A stretch of DNA of 64,000 nucleotides from Methyloversatilis sp. (GTDB lineage Bacteria; Pseudomonadota; Gammaproteobacteria; Burkholderiales; Rhodocyclaceae), in NCBI GenBank assembly GCA_017984755.1, contig JAGNYW010000002.1, forward strand, positions 1 to 64,000, given 5' to 3'. Of this stretch, positions 19,780 through 31,443 are shown one piece after another (position 1 is the stretch's first letter; each line of letters opens with the position of its first letter). Below the pieces are notes generated by a model. That model did not search any database. It was given only the letters and a program-made list of their open reading frames with translations, and was not told where the DNA came from. The position numbers were made by a program, and so were the translations under genes.

Positions 19780-19889
19780 GGCTTGAATCCGTTCGCATTG
19801 CACCGCATCTGAAGTCCGCCGCAGGCGTGCTGAAATGTGCATGCGCAACAATGCCTTAGTCTATACTTTCGCGTTTTCTGGAGCTTGAC

Positions 19890-20225
19890 ATGCCGATTTA
19901 CGGATACCGCTGCTCATCTTGCGGTCATGAGAAGGACGTGATGCAGAAGATCAGCGAGTCGCCGCTGACAGTCTGCCCGTCGTGCGGTGCACCAACATTC
20001 GTGAAACAGCTGTCGGCGGCAGGCTTCCAGTTGAAGGGCAGCGGCTGGTACGCCACGGACTTCAAGGGCGGCCCCAAGTCCATTAGTGGTGGCGGTGCAG
20101 CGGCAACCGGTGAGGCCGCTCCCGAACAGGCGTCCTCCGACGGCGCTTCCTCGTCCGCCGCGTCGCCTGCAGCAGACGCCGGCACAGCCCCCAAAGCCTG
20201 CGGTGGCCCCTGCGCCTGTCATTGA
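19890..20225 (+). CDS. FmdB-family zinc ribbon protein
   Basis: A 111-residue protein: an N-terminal CxxC...CxxC zinc ribbon (YRCSSCGHEKD and VCPSCGAPTF) of the FmdB type, then a low-complexity Ala/Ser/Gly tail ending in a short Cys-rich stretch (CGGPCACH). Members are proposed regulators, but function is unproven. A good -10 (TATACT, 19862-19867) and a GGAG site lie upstream. The stop overlaps the ATG of the next gene (TGATG), so the pair is coupled. The C-terminal CxxxCxCH could bind metal. Confidence 0.88.
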   Translation: MPIYGYRCSSCGHEKDVMQKISESPLTVCPSCGAPTFVKQLSAAGFQLKGSGWYATDFKGGPKSISGGGAAATGEAAPEQASSDGASSSAASPAADAGTAPKACGGPCACH

Positions 20226-20854
20226 TGAAGCGTTACTTCATCACCGGGCTTCTGATCTGGATTCCGCTGGTCATCACGATCTGGGTGCTCGCGTGGATTC
20301 TCGGCACGCTGGACTCGACCATGCTGCTGGTGCCCTACGCATGGCAGCCGCAGCAGTTGGTCGGCTTCGCGATCCCCGGACTCGGCGTCATCCTGACCCT
20401 GCTCATCGTGCTGCTGAGCGGCCTGATCGGCCACAACATCATCGGTCAGCGATTGATCCGCTACTGGGAAAGCCTGCTGTCGCGCATACCGGTTGTGAAA
20501 TCGATCTACAACGGCGTGAAGCAGGTGTCGGACACGCTGTTTTCGAGTTCCGGCGAAGCATTCCGCAAGGCGCTTCTGATCCAGTACCCGCGCACCGGCA
20601 GCTGGACCATCGCCTTCATGACCGGCCAGCCCGGTGGCGATGTCGCCAATCACCTGACCGACCACATCAGCGTCTATGTTCCGACCACGCCCAACCCCAC
20701 ATCGGGTTTCTTCCTGATGGTTCCGCGCGGCGATGTCATCGAACTCGACATGACCGTGGATGAAGCACTCAAGTACATCGTGTCGATGGGCGTCGTCCCA
20801 CCGCCGCGCAAACCCAGGGCACACCCCACGGCGGTGCCCGCGCTCGACAATTGA
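20225..20854 (+). CDS. DUF502-family membrane protein
   Basis: About 209 residues with two N-terminal transmembrane segments ([20 protein letters not shown] and [19 protein letters not shown]) followed by a soluble domain containing the family motif [19 protein letters not shown]. Function is unknown. The position between an fmdB-like gene and aspS is conserved in Betaproteobacteria. It is translationally coupled to the upstream gene. Confidence 0.9.
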   Translation: MKRYFITGLLIWIPLVITIWVLAWILGTLDSTMLLVPYAWQPQQLVGFAIPGLGVILTLLIVLLSGLIGHNIIGQRLIRYWESLLSRIPVVKSIYNGVKQVSDTLFSSSGEAFRKALLIQYPRTGSWTIAFMTGQPGGDVANHLTDHISVYVPTTPNPTSGFFLMVPRGDVIELDMTVDEALKYIVSMGVVPPPRKPRAHPTAVPALDN

Positions 20855-20907
20855 CCCCGGGGCCCGAGTCATACGACGCAGCCCTGCCTCTTTTCCGGAA
20901 ATACACC

Positions 20908-22701
20908 ATGCGCACGCAATACTGCGGCCTGCTCGATGCGGGCTACCTCGACCAGACCGTGACACTTTTCGGCTGGGCTCATCGCCGGCGTGACCACGGC
21001 GGCGTTATCTTCATCGACCTGCGCGATCGCGAAGGCCTGGTGCAGATCGTATGCGACCCCGATCGAGCGGAAACCTTTGCCGTGGCCGAATCAGTGCGCA
21101 ACGAGTTCTGCCTGAAGGTCATCGGCCGGGTGCGGTGTCGCCCGGAAGGGACGACCAACGCCAACCTCGTGTCCGGCGAAATCGAGGTGCTGGCGCACGA
21201 AGTCGAGGTGCTGAACCCGTCGGTCACGCCACCCTTCCCGCTCGACGACGACAATCTGTCGGAAACCGTGCGCCTGACGCACCGCGTGATCGACCTGCGC
21301 CGCCCGGCCATGCAGAAGAACATGATGCTGCGCTACAAGACAGCCATGGCCTTCCGCCGCTTCCTCGATGAAAAGGGCTTCATCGACATCGAAACGCCGA
21401 TGCTGACGAAGAGCACGCCGGAAGGCGCGCGCGACTATCTGGTACCCAGCCGCGTGCACGACGGCCAGTTCTTCGCGCTGCCGCAGTCGCCGCAGCTGTT
21501 CAAGCAGCTGCTGATGGTAGCCGGCTATGACCGCTACTACCAGCTCACAAAGTGCTTCCGCGACGAGGACCTGCGCGCCGACCGGCAGCCGGAATTCACC
21601 CAGGTCGATATCGAAACCAGCTTCCTGACCGAACACGAAATCATGGCGATGATGGAAGACATGATCCGTCATGTCTTCAGGGAGGCGCTGACGGTCGAAC
21701 TGCCGTCACCTTTCCCGCGCATGACCTACGCCGAGGCGATGACCCGCTTCGGCTCGGACAAGCCCGATCTGCGCGTCACGCTCGAACTGGTGGACGTGGC
21801 CGATGCCGTCAAGGACGTGGCGTTCAAGGTGTTTTCCGGCCCGGCCAACGACCCGGCCTGCCGCGTCACTGCATTGCGCGTGCCGGGTGGTTCGTCGCTG
21901 TCGCGCGGCGAGATCGACAGCTACACCGAATTCGTCAAGATCTACGGCGCACGCGGCCTGGCCTACATCAAGGTCAATGACGTCACGAAGCTGAACGAAG
22001 AAGGCCTCCAGTCGCCCATCGTCAAGAACCTGAACGAAGCGGCACTGAAGTCCATCATGGAGCGCACGGGCGCGCAGAGCGGCGATGTGATCTTCTTCGG
22101 CGCCGACAAGACCAAGGTGGTGTCGGACGCGCTCGGCGCACTCCGCCTGAAGATCGGCCATGAGAAGGGCTACCTGACCGGCGACGCATGGCGCCCGCTT
22201 TGGGTGATCGATTTCCCGATGTTCGAATACGACGAAGACGAAAAACGCTGGAACGCCTGCCATCACCCCTTCACCAGTCCGAAGGACGATCACATCGCGC
22301 TGCTGAAGACCGATCCGGGCAAATGCCTGGCCAAGGCCTACGACCTCGCACTGAACGGCTGGGAAATCGGCGGCGGTTCTGTGCGTATTCATCGTGCGGA
22401 CGTCCAGGAGACGGTGTTCGAGGCGCTCAACATCGGTCCGGAAGAACAGCAGCTCAAGTTCGGCTTCCTGCTGGATGCGCTCAAGTACGGTGCGCCGCCG
22501 CACGGTGGTCTGGCTTTCGGTCTGGATCGCATCGTCACGATGATGACTGGCTCCGAGTCGATCCGCGACGTCATTGCCTTCCCGAAGACGCAGCGCGCGC
22601 AGTGCCTGCTGACGCAGGCCCCGAGCCCGGTGGACGAGCGCCAGCTGCGCGATCTGCACATCCGCCTGCGCGGCACGACCAAGGCAGAAACTGCACAGTG
22701 A
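20908..22701 (+). CDS. aspS: Aspartyl-tRNA synthetase (probably non-discriminating)
   Basis: A 597-residue class II synthetase with an N-terminal OB anticodon-binding domain, a bacterial GAD insertion and a C-terminal catalytic core (motif 2 [18 protein letters not shown]; motif 3 [11 protein letters not shown]). In the anticodon domain the residue after RRRD is histidine (H30, RRRDHGG). That residue is typical of bacterial AspRS enzymes that also charge tRNA-Asn, with amidation by GatCAB. The ATG at 20908 matches the usual MRTxYCG start. Confidence 0.96.
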   Translation: MRTQYCGLLDAGYLDQTVTLFGWAHRRRDHGGVIFIDLRDREGLVQIVCDPDRAETFAVAESVRNEFCLKVIGRVRCRPEGTTNANLVSGEIEVLAHEVEVLNPSVTPPFPLDDDNLSETVRLTHRVIDLRRPAMQKNMMLRYKTAMAFRRFLDEKGFIDIETPMLTKSTPEGARDYLVPSRVHDGQFFALPQSPQLFKQLLMVAGYDRYYQLTKCFRDEDLRADRQPEFTQVDIETSFLTEHEIMAMMEDMIRHVFREALTVELPSPFPRMTYAEAMTRFGSDKPDLRVTLELVDVADAVKDVAFKVFSGPANDPACRVTALRVPGGSSLSRGEIDSYTEFVKIYGARGLAYIKVNDVTKLNEEGLQSPIVKNLNEAALKSIMERTGAQSGDVIFFGADKTKVVSDALGALRLKIGHEKGYLTGDAWRPLWVIDFPMFEYDEDEKRWNACHHPFTSPKDDHIALLKTDPGKCLAKAYDLALNGWEIGGGSVRIHRADVQETVFEALNIGPEEQQLKFGFLLDALKYGAPPHGGLAFGLDRIVTMMTGSESIRDVIAFPKTQRAQCLLTQAPSPVDERQLRDLHIRLRGTTKAETAQ

Positions 22702-22711
22702 GCCGGGTCGG

Positions 22712-23101
22712 ATGAGCGCCCGTCCGTTGCGCTGGTTCGCCGCCACATCGCTGCTTGCAGCGATGTGGCTGCTGCTCAGCGGCTTTGCACCCCCTGCCGG
22801 ACTACCCGAAGTCGAACTCGGCAGGCTTCCGCCGGAAGCAGCGCAGACGCTCACGCTGATCAAGAAAGGTGGCCCGTTCAGGTATCAGCGCGATGGCGTG
22901 GTGTTCCAGAACCGAGAACAGCGCCTGCCCGGACAGAAGCGCGGCTACTACCGTGAGTACACGGTACCCACGCCGGGACTGAACCATCGCGGAGCGCGGC
23001 GCATCGTCGCCGGCAGCGGCATCGACCATGACGTGCGCACCTCGGGCGAGTATTACTACACCGGCGATCATTACCGTAGCTTCCGCCGCATCAAGGAATA
23101 A
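22712..23101 (+). CDS. Secreted guanyl-specific ribonuclease (RNase Sa/N1 family)
   Basis: A 129-residue protein: a signal peptide (about 1-25, with LLAAMWLLLSGFA), then a microbial RNase fold like RNase Sa and barnase. Catalytic residues can be placed: E82 in REYTVPTPG, the arginines in GARRIV (about 96-97) and H120 in TGDHYRSF. The VVFQNRE and TSGEYYYTGDHYRSF motifs are diagnostic. It would cleave RNA 3' of guanosine outside the cytoplasm. It starts 10 bases after aspS and is followed by its presumed inhibitor. Confidence 0.92.
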   Translation: MSARPLRWFAATSLLAAMWLLLSGFAPPAGLPEVELGRLPPEAAQTLTLIKKGGPFRYQRDGVVFQNREQRLPGQKRGYYREYTVPTPGLNHRGARRIVAGSGIDHDVRTSGEYYYTGDHYRSFRRIKE

Positions 23102-23105
23102 GCAC

Positions 23106-23561
23106 ATGTCTTCCCTGCCCCCACCCACCTCGATGGAGGCGCGCCTGCGCGACGCCTCGCGCAGCGGCGTGTTCTATGCTCAACCCACCGCCGCCATTCG
23201 CGCCGCCCGCGTGGCCGACGACGCCGGGCTGCTGCTCATCGGCCTCGACCTGAAGGACACGCGCGACCGCGCCGGCATGCTTCAGGTTTTCGCTGCCACC
23301 TGCGGCTTCCCGGAAACCTTCGGCCACAACCTCGACGCGCTCGGTGACTGTCTGGGCGACCTGTCATGGATGCCGCAGGGCGGCTATCTGCTGCATCTGA
23401 GCGGCTGCGCGAAGCCGGTCGAACACTGCAAGGACGACTTCGACGCCATCATCGCCGTACTCGAAGATGTGGCTGCCGAATGGCGCGCGCGCAACACGCC
23501 GTTCTGGGTGCTGATCGACCAGCCGAACACCCGCGCACGTCCGTTCATGGCAAGCGCATGA
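23106..23561 (+). CDS. Barstar-family ribonuclease inhibitor
   Basis: A 151-residue cytoplasmic protein with the barstar core, including FGHNLDALGDCLGDLSWMP, which corresponds to the barnase-binding helix. It starts 4 bases after the secreted RNase and would protect the cell from RNase that folds before export. It is longer at the N-terminus than classical barstar (about 90 residues). The stop overlaps the nudB start (ATGA), so all three are coupled. Confidence 0.92.
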   Translation: MSSLPPPTSMEARLRDASRSGVFYAQPTAAIRAARVADDAGLLLIGLDLKDTRDRAGMLQVFAATCGFPETFGHNLDALGDCLGDLSWMPQGGYLLHLSGCAKPVEHCKDDFDAIIAVLEDVAAEWRARNTPFWVLIDQPNTRARPFMASA

Positions 23562-24010
23562 AGCGGCCGCAGTCGGTTCTGGTGCTTATTCACAGCCCGG
23601 AAGGCGACATTCTGCTGATCGAGCGGGTGAAACACCCCGGATTCTGGCAATCGGTCACCGGCAGCGTCGAAGCAGGCGAATCATTGCCGGAAGCGGCGCA
23701 GCGCGAGGTTGCCGAAGAAACAGGCATCATCGCGCCGCCGGAAAGTTTCGAGCGCTGGCATCACAGCAGCCGCTTCGAAATCTTCCCCATGTGGCGTGAT
23801 CGCTACCCGCCCGGCGTCACCCACAACACCGAACACCTGTTCAGCCTGTGCGTGCCGCGCGACACGCCGGTGACGCTGGCCCCCGAGGAGCACCGCGACT
23901 GGCGCTGGCTAACGTGGCGGGACGCGCTCGATGCGGTGTTTTCCTGGACCAATCGCGACGCGATACGGATGTTGACGCAGCGCAAGCCGCTGCATCGCAG
24001 ACGGGCTTGA
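23558..24010 (+). CDS. nudB: Dihydroneopterin triphosphate diphosphatase
   Basis: A 150-residue Nudix hydrolase of the NudB type, removing pyrophosphate from dihydroneopterin triphosphate in folate synthesis. The Nudix box GSVEAGESLPEAAQREVAEETG lies at about residues 36-57. The ATG overlaps the barstar stop by four bases. The aspS-nudB neighbourhood is widespread in Betaproteobacteria; the RNase/barstar pair sits inside it. Confidence 0.92.
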   Translation: MKRPQSVLVLIHSPEGDILLIERVKHPGFWQSVTGSVEAGESLPEAAQREVAEETGIIAPPESFERWHHSSRFEIFPMWRDRYPPGVTHNTEHLFSLCVPRDTPVTLAPEEHRDWRWLTWRDALDAVFSWTNRDAIRMLTQRKPLHRRRA

Positions 24011-24078
24011 AATCACATCGGCCGTCCTTAATTTCCGGACATGCGGGGAATATCCCGCGCACGGACAGAAAAGGATGA

Positions 24079-27214
<3,136 letters not shown>

Positions 27215-27259
27215 TTACGACGCGCGTCGCCGGCATCCCTTCCGGCAACCGGCATCGAC

Positions 27260-27288
27260 GGAACTCGCAGCGAAACAGGCGTGTCAGA
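27260..27288 (+). promoter_or_regulatory. Possible sigma-E (ECF)-type promoter of a candidate sRNA
   Basis: Plus strand: GGAACTC (27260-27266), a 16-base spacer, then GTCAGA (27283-27288). This resembles the sigma-E consensus GGAACTT-N16-TCTRA/GTCNRA. No sigma-70 alternative of similar quality is visible. The predicted start is near 27294. A chance match cannot be excluded. Confidence 0.4.
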
Positions 27289-27293
27289 GCATT

Positions 27294-27402
27294 CGACGGT
27301 GCGAGCCGTTACCCGCTTCACCTCCCTGAGCGGGTGCTTCTTCACGAGGCGTTTTCGGCCCACGGCTTTAATCCCCTTTAGCCGTGGGCTCTTTCTTTTT
27401 TC
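27294..27402 (+). ncRNA. Candidate small RNA between hemB and engB
   Basis: About 109 bases on the strand opposite both flanking genes. The 5' part forms a perfect 7-bp hairpin ACCCGCT/AGCGGGT (27311-27317, 27329-27335) presenting TCACCTCCCTG in the loop, complementary to a ribosome-binding site. It ends in a strong terminator. A sigma-E-like promoter lies upstream. No protein gene on this strand needs the terminator. The layout recalls envelope-stress sRNAs and alphaproteobacterial RNAs with CCUCC loops. Identity and expression are inferred. Confidence 0.5.
27358..27401 (+). terminator. Rho-independent terminator on the plus strand
   Basis: Perfect 10-bp stem GCCCACGGCT/AGCCGTGGGC (27358-27367 and 27380-27389), 12-base loop, then TCTTTCTTTTTT. 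The T-run is only on the plus side, so it does not end engB (minus strand). Confidence 0.8.
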
Positions 27403-27414
27403 GGCTGGTGTATT

Positions 27415-28065
27415 TTACGTCGAATGTCGGGTCGAGTCTCGGGTCGATTCTGCCCCGGATGCCGGCAACAGAGGCGTCAGCCAGGGCGCGACGATGGCTT
27501 CCACATCTTCGACGCCGGTTTTCTTCAGGCTGGAAAACAGCAGCACATTGACCTGATCCCCCATGCCCGACAACTGCCGCCTCACATCGGCCAGCGTCGC
27601 CGCCTGCGCGCTGCGCGTGAGCTTGTCGGCCTTGGTGAGCAAAACCAGCATCGGCTTTCCGCTGACCGAGAACCATTCGATCATGTTCCAGTCGAGAGGC
27701 GTGAGCGGGTGGCGTGCGTCCATGATGAGCACGAGGCCAGCCAGGCACTCCCGCTCCTTGAGATAGCGCTCGATGAGCCCAGCCCAGGCGCGACGTACTT
27801 CGACCGGAACCTGGGCGTAACCGTAGCCAGGCAGATCGACGAGGAAGCCACCCCGCACCAGGCTGAAATAGTTGATCAACTGCGTGCGGCCGGGCGTCTT
27901 GCTGACGAAAGCCAGCCGGGTGTGTCCGACAAGCGTGTTGATGGCACTGGATTTGCCGGCATTGGAACGGCCGGCGAATGCGACCTCAGGACCGGCCGGA
28001 GCCGGCAGGCCGGAAGGCTTGGCCACCGACAAATGAAAAGCTGCGCCACGGAAGAGTGAGGACAA
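27415..28065 (-). CDS. engB: Ribosome biogenesis GTPase YihA/EngB
   Basis: Essential TRAFAC GTPase that acts in 50S assembly. The 216-residue protein has G1 GRSNAGKSS, G2 TPGRTQ, G3 DLPGYG, G4 TKAD and G5 SSLK. The C-terminal tail after about residue 198 is short and variable. It is divergent from cytochrome c4, the usual arrangement in Betaproteobacteria, with a palindrome over the shared promoter region. Confidence 0.96.
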   Translation of the reverse strand: MSSLFRGAAFHLSVAKPSGLPAPAGPEVAFAGRSNAGKSSAINTLVGHTRLAFVSKTPGRTQLINYFSLVRGGFLVDLPGYGYAQVPVEVRRAWAGLIERYLKERECLAGLVLIMDARHPLTPLDWNMIEWFSVSGKPMLVLLTKADKLTRSAQAATLADVRRQLSGMGDQVNVLLFSSLKKTGVEDVEAIVAPWLTPLLPASGAESTRDSTRHST

Positions 28066-28097
28066 ATCGATCTCGCGCGATGCGCGTCCAGGAAAAC

Positions 28098-28121
28098 ACG
28101 GTAAAATGAGGAGTTTACCGT
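28098..28121. promoter_or_regulatory. Palindrome over the divergent engB / cytochrome c4 promoters
   Basis: Inverted repeat ACGGTAAA (28098-28105) and TTTACCGT (28114-28121), with an 8-base centre. It contains a -10-like TAAAAT on the plus strand (28102-28107) and TAAACT on the minus strand (28112-28117). It could be an operator or simply two facing -10 regions. Confidence 0.45.
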
Positions 28122-28172
28122 ATCACCAAACCTTTCCCGGCACTTGCCTGGGTTTACTGTTCAAGGATTGTC

Positions 28173-28823
28173 ATGCGCACGCTCAAATCGCTCGGTTTCG
28201 TCCTGTCTCTGACTTTCGCTTCGGCCAGCGTGCTGGCTTCCGAAGAAAAAGCCGCACCCAAAGCGGATCCGGCGGCCGGGAAAACAGTAGCCACCCAGAT
28301 CTGTGCTGCCTGCCACGGCGCTGACGGCAACAGCACCATTGCCGTCAATCCGAAGCTCGCCGGCCAGCATCCGGAGTATCTGTACAAGCAGCTTTCGAAC
28401 TTCCGCAGCAAGGACGGCAAGCCCGCCGAACGCGTGAATGCGATCATGGGTGCGCTGGCTTCGGGTCTGTCCGAAGCGGACATGCGCAACGTGGCAGCGT
28501 ATTACGCCAGCCAGACGCAGACGCCGGCACAGGCCAAGGGCGACCGCGAAAGCATCGAACTCGGCCAGAAGCTGTGGCGTGGCGGTGACCAGACCAAGGG
28601 TCTGCCGGCCTGTGCCGGTTGCCATGGTCCGGCAGGTGCCGGCATGCCGGCCCAGTACCCGCGCATCGCCGGTCAGCACGCCGAGTACACCGAATCGCAA
28701 CTGAAGTACTTCCGTGTTGCAGAGCGCGCGAACGACCCGGCCAAGATGATGCGCATGATCGCTGTCAAGATGACGGACGCCGAAATCAAGGCGGTATCGG
28801 ACTACGCAGCCGGTCTGCGCTGA
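28173..28823 (+). CDS. Diheme cytochrome c4
   Basis: A 216-residue periplasmic protein: a signal peptide (1-22, LGFVLSLTFASASVLA), then two homologous cytochrome c domains with CAACH and CAGCH heme-attachment motifs. Each domain has a matching distal methionine region (e.g. VNAIMGALASGLSEADM and MMRMIAVKMTDAEI). Cytochrome c4 usually donates electrons to cbb3-type terminal oxidases. It is divergent from engB and followed by a strong bidirectional terminator. Confidence 0.95.
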   Translation: MRTLKSLGFVLSLTFASASVLASEEKAAPKADPAAGKTVATQICAACHGADGNSTIAVNPKLAGQHPEYLYKQLSNFRSKDGKPAERVNAIMGALASGLSEADMRNVAAYYASQTQTPAQAKGDRESIELGQKLWRGGDQTKGLPACAGCHGPAGAGMPAQYPRIAGQHAEYTESQLKYFRVAERANDPAKMMRMIAVKMTDAEIKAVSDYAAGLR

Positions 28824-28853
28824 ACCCCGCCACAGCGCGGCGATCGTTTCAGT

Positions 28854-28880
28854 AAAAGCCCGCCGCATGGCGGGCTTTTT
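28854..28880. terminator. Bidirectional rho-independent terminator
   Basis: Perfect 11-bp stem AAAAGCCCGCC/GGCGGGCTTTT (28854-28864, 28869-28879) with a 4-base GCAT loop and T-runs on both strands. It ends cytochrome c4 on the plus strand and overlaps the stop of the convergent ferritin-like gene on the minus strand. Confidence 0.92.
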
Positions 28881-29692
28881 CACGTCTGGCGCGCACGCAG
28901 TGCGGTCAGGCGCGTCAGTTCCGCTGCGGAAAAGCCGGCAGCAATGCGGGCTGCCACATTCACCGGCGGCTGCAGCCGCGGCGCACCGAACTGTTCGAAC
29001 AGTTCGATGAAGGTCTTTTCGCTGTCCAGCCCGGCCTCTCCGCACAGATGACGAAACCAGCGGTCGCCGATCGCGACATGCGTGATTTCGTCGTTCAGCA
29101 CGATGTCGAGAATGGCCAGCGCCTCGGCATCACCGATCGCACGCAGCTTGGCTGCAATCGGCGGCGTGGCGTCCAGACCCCGCGCTTCCAGCACGCGCGG
29201 CACCAGCGCCATGCGCGTCAGCGCATCACCTGCCGTACGTCGCGCCATGTCCCACAGGCCGGCGTGAGCCGGAAATTCTCCGTACGCGTAGCCCAGCGTC
29301 TGCAGATGTTCGCTCAGCAAACAGAAATGGCGTGCCTCGTCGGCCGCTACGCGGAGCCAGTCGGCAAGGAAGTCATCGGGCAACTGGCGAAAGCGCCACG
29401 CGGCATCCAGCGCCAGGTTGATGGCCGTGAATTCGATGTGGCAGATGGCGTGAATCATGGCCGCGTGGCCTTCGCGGCTACCCAGGCGACGCGAACGCAA
29501 TGCCGCCGGCTCGACCAGTTCCGGCTTCGCCGGCCGCCCCGGATCGTCGACGGCATGCGGCGGCGCAGCCGTGCGGTCGAACTTCGCGCCGGCGCGCCAG
29601 TCTTCCGACAGTGCCGCAACGATTGCGCACTTGGTTTGCGGCTCGTCGCACATCAGCGCATCGAGCAGTTCGGGAAAAATCTTTCGGTTCAT
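28880..29692 (-). CDS. DUF455 ferritin-like domain protein
   Basis: About 270 residues with a helical ferritin-like core. Carboxylate/histidine pairs suited to a di-metal centre are seen in AICHIEFTAI, AADEARHFCLL and LNDEITHVAIGDRWF. The reaction is unknown. Related proteins are linked to tRNA modification (MiaE-like) or metal-dependent oxidation only by fold. I start it at the ATG at 29692 because homology-like sequence begins there; an ATG at 29755 would add 21 residues. It converges with cytochrome c4 at a shared terminator. Confidence 0.85.
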   Translation of the reverse strand: MNRKIFPELLDALMCDEPQTKCAIVAALSEDWRAGAKFDRTAAPPHAVDDPGRPAKPELVEPAALRSRRLGSREGHAAMIHAICHIEFTAINLALDAAWRFRQLPDDFLADWLRVAADEARHFCLLSEHLQTLGYAYGEFPAHAGLWDMARRTAGDALTRMALVPRVLEARGLDATPPIAAKLRAIGDAEALAILDIVLNDEITHVAIGDRWFRHLCGEAGLDSEKTFIELFEQFGAPRLQPPVNVAARIAAGFSAAELTRLTALRARQT

Positions 29693-29786
29693 CCGCAATC
29701 GAGCAGTAAGTTCAGGAGCAGGTCGTCGGTCACTTGAGACGTGATGGTGCGGCAATGGCCGCAGGCCTGCAACGAGGAGTCGTCAA

Positions 29787-30746
29787 ATGCTGATCAAACG
29801 TCCGGCCGACATCGCGCCGTCCGAAATCACCCCGCCCGCGCTGTTCGACACGCGGCGCAATTTCATTCGTGCAGCCGGACTGGGGGTGGGTGCCGCACTG
29901 CTGGGCAGCGCACTGCCGCAGGAGGCGCACGCGCAAGCTGCAAGACGCGGCCAGCCTCTCGCGCCGTTGCTGAAGAGCGCGCTGTCTACCGACGAAAAGC
30001 TCAATGACTATGCCGACATCACCAGCTACTGCAATTTCTATGAATTCGGTACCGACAAGAGCGACCCGTCCCGCCACGCGCACCGCATGACGACACGGCC
30101 GTGGACCGTCAGCATCGAAGGTCTGGTGCAGAAGCCGAAGACGCTGGCGATCGACGACATCCTGAAGATCGCGCCCCTCGAAGAACGCATCTACCGTCTG
30201 CGCTGCGTCGAGGCCTGGTCCATGGTCGTGCCCTGGGTCGGCATTCCGCTGTCCGCGCTGCTCAGGCAGGTCGAGCCACTCGGCAGCGCAAAGTACGTCG
30301 AATTCATGACCTACAGCAATCCAAAGGAAATGCCGGGCGTGCAGCGCGATGTACTCGACTGGCCCTATGTTGAAGGCCTGCGGCTGGACGAGGCGATGCA
30401 CCCGCTGACCATCATGGCAGTCGGCCTGTACGGCGAAGTGCTGCCGAACCAGAACGGCGCACCTATCCGTCTCGTCGTACCCTGGAAGTACGGATTCAAG
30501 AGCGCCAAATCGATCGTGAAGATCCGATTCACCGACAAGGAGCCGGTCAGCGCATGGACGCGCGCAGCATCGCGCGAATACGGTTTCTACTCGAACGTGA
30601 ATCCCGAAGTCGACCACCCGCGGTGGAGTCAGGGGCGCGAGCGACGCATCGGCGAATTCACCAAGCGCAAGACACTCATGTTCAATGGCTATGCCGATCA
30701 GGTCGCGTCCCTGTACACCGGCATGGATCTGAAAAAGCATTTCTGA
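29787..30746 (+). CDS. msrP: Periplasmic methionine sulfoxide reductase, molybdopterin subunit
   Basis: Repairs oxidised methionines in periplasmic proteins. The 319-residue protein has a Tat signal ([13 protein letters not shown]), and a sulfite-oxidase-type molybdopterin domain with the molybdenum-ligand cysteine at about residue 140 ([15 protein letters not shown]). It ends 4 bases before msrQ. Export is by Tat with cofactor bound. No HprSR-like regulators are seen nearby. Confidence 0.96.
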   Translation: MLIKRPADIAPSEITPPALFDTRRNFIRAAGLGVGAALLGSALPQEAHAQAARRGQPLAPLLKSALSTDEKLNDYADITSYCNFYEFGTDKSDPSRHAHRMTTRPWTVSIEGLVQKPKTLAIDDILKIAPLEERIYRLRCVEAWSMVVPWVGIPLSALLRQVEPLGSAKYVEFMTYSNPKEMPGVQRDVLDWPYVEGLRLDEAMHPLTIMAVGLYGEVLPNQNGAPIRLVVPWKYGFKSAKSIVKIRFTDKEPVSAWTRAASREYGFYSNVNPEVDHPRWSQGRERRIGEFTKRKTLMFNGYADQVASLYTGMDLKKHF

Positions 30747-30750
30747 CGCA

Positions 30751-31431
30751 ATGGCGCGTGCTTCGACGACTGCCGCCCCGGGCGAGGCGCCGCGTGGCTT
30801 CACGCCGGATCGTTCGCAATTCGTCCGGATCTGGCGCGTCATCGTGCTGGCCTGCCTGCTGCCACTCGTCTGGCTGATCGTGGGCGCATGGCGCGACACA
30901 CTGGGCGCCAATCCGATCGAAACCATCACGCGTGCTACTGGCGACTGGACCCTGCGCATGCTGTTGCTGACGCTCGCCGTCACGCCGCTGCGCCAGCTCA
31001 CTGGCTGGCACTGGCTGGTGCGGCTACGCCGCACGCTGGGGCTCTGCACGTTCTTCTATGCCAGCCTGCACCTGCTGATCTATCTGTGGCTGGACCAGTT
31101 CTTCGAGTTCGACGGCATAGTGAAGGACATCATCGACCGCCCCTTCATCACCATCGGTTTCGGCGCCTTCGTGCTGATGCTGCCGCTGGCAGCCACGTCA
31201 AGCAACGGCATGATCCGCCGCCTCGGCGGACGTGCCTGGCAACGCCTGCACCGCGTCGTATATGCGGTGGGCGTGCTTGGTGTGGCGCATTACTGGTGGC
31301 TGGTGAAGAAGGACATCACCGAACCCGTCATTTACGCACTGGTGCTGGGCGCACTCTTCGGCGTACGCATCTGGCACACGCGCCGTCAGCGTTCGGCGCT
31401 CCGTGCGCACGCCGCCACGCTGACCGCCTGA
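30751..31431 (+). CDS. msrQ: Heme-binding membrane subunit MsrQ
   Basis: A 226-residue ferric reductase-like membrane protein with about six transmembrane segments. It passes electrons from the quinone pool or flavin reductases to MsrP. Conserved histidines for b-type heme lie in TGWHWLVRLRRTLG, SLHLLIYLW and WQRLHRVVYAVG. It is directly downstream of msrP. The N-terminal extension of about 35 residues before the first membrane span is not conserved. Confidence 0.94.
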   Translation: MARASTTAAPGEAPRGFTPDRSQFVRIWRVIVLACLLPLVWLIVGAWRDTLGANPIETITRATGDWTLRMLLLTLAVTPLRQLTGWHWLVRLRRTLGLCTFFYASLHLLIYLWLDQFFEFDGIVKDIIDRPFITIGFGAFVLMLPLAATSSNGMIRRLGGRAWQRLHRVVYAVGVLGVAHYWWLVKKDITEPVIYALVLGALFGVRIWHTRRQRSALRAHAATLTA

Positions 31432-31443
31432 GCCGCAGGCCGC

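Noticed and set aside
29730..31049. Open frame of 439 codons on the minus strand
   Set aside because: Antisense to msrP and msrQ, which carry clear catalytic motifs.
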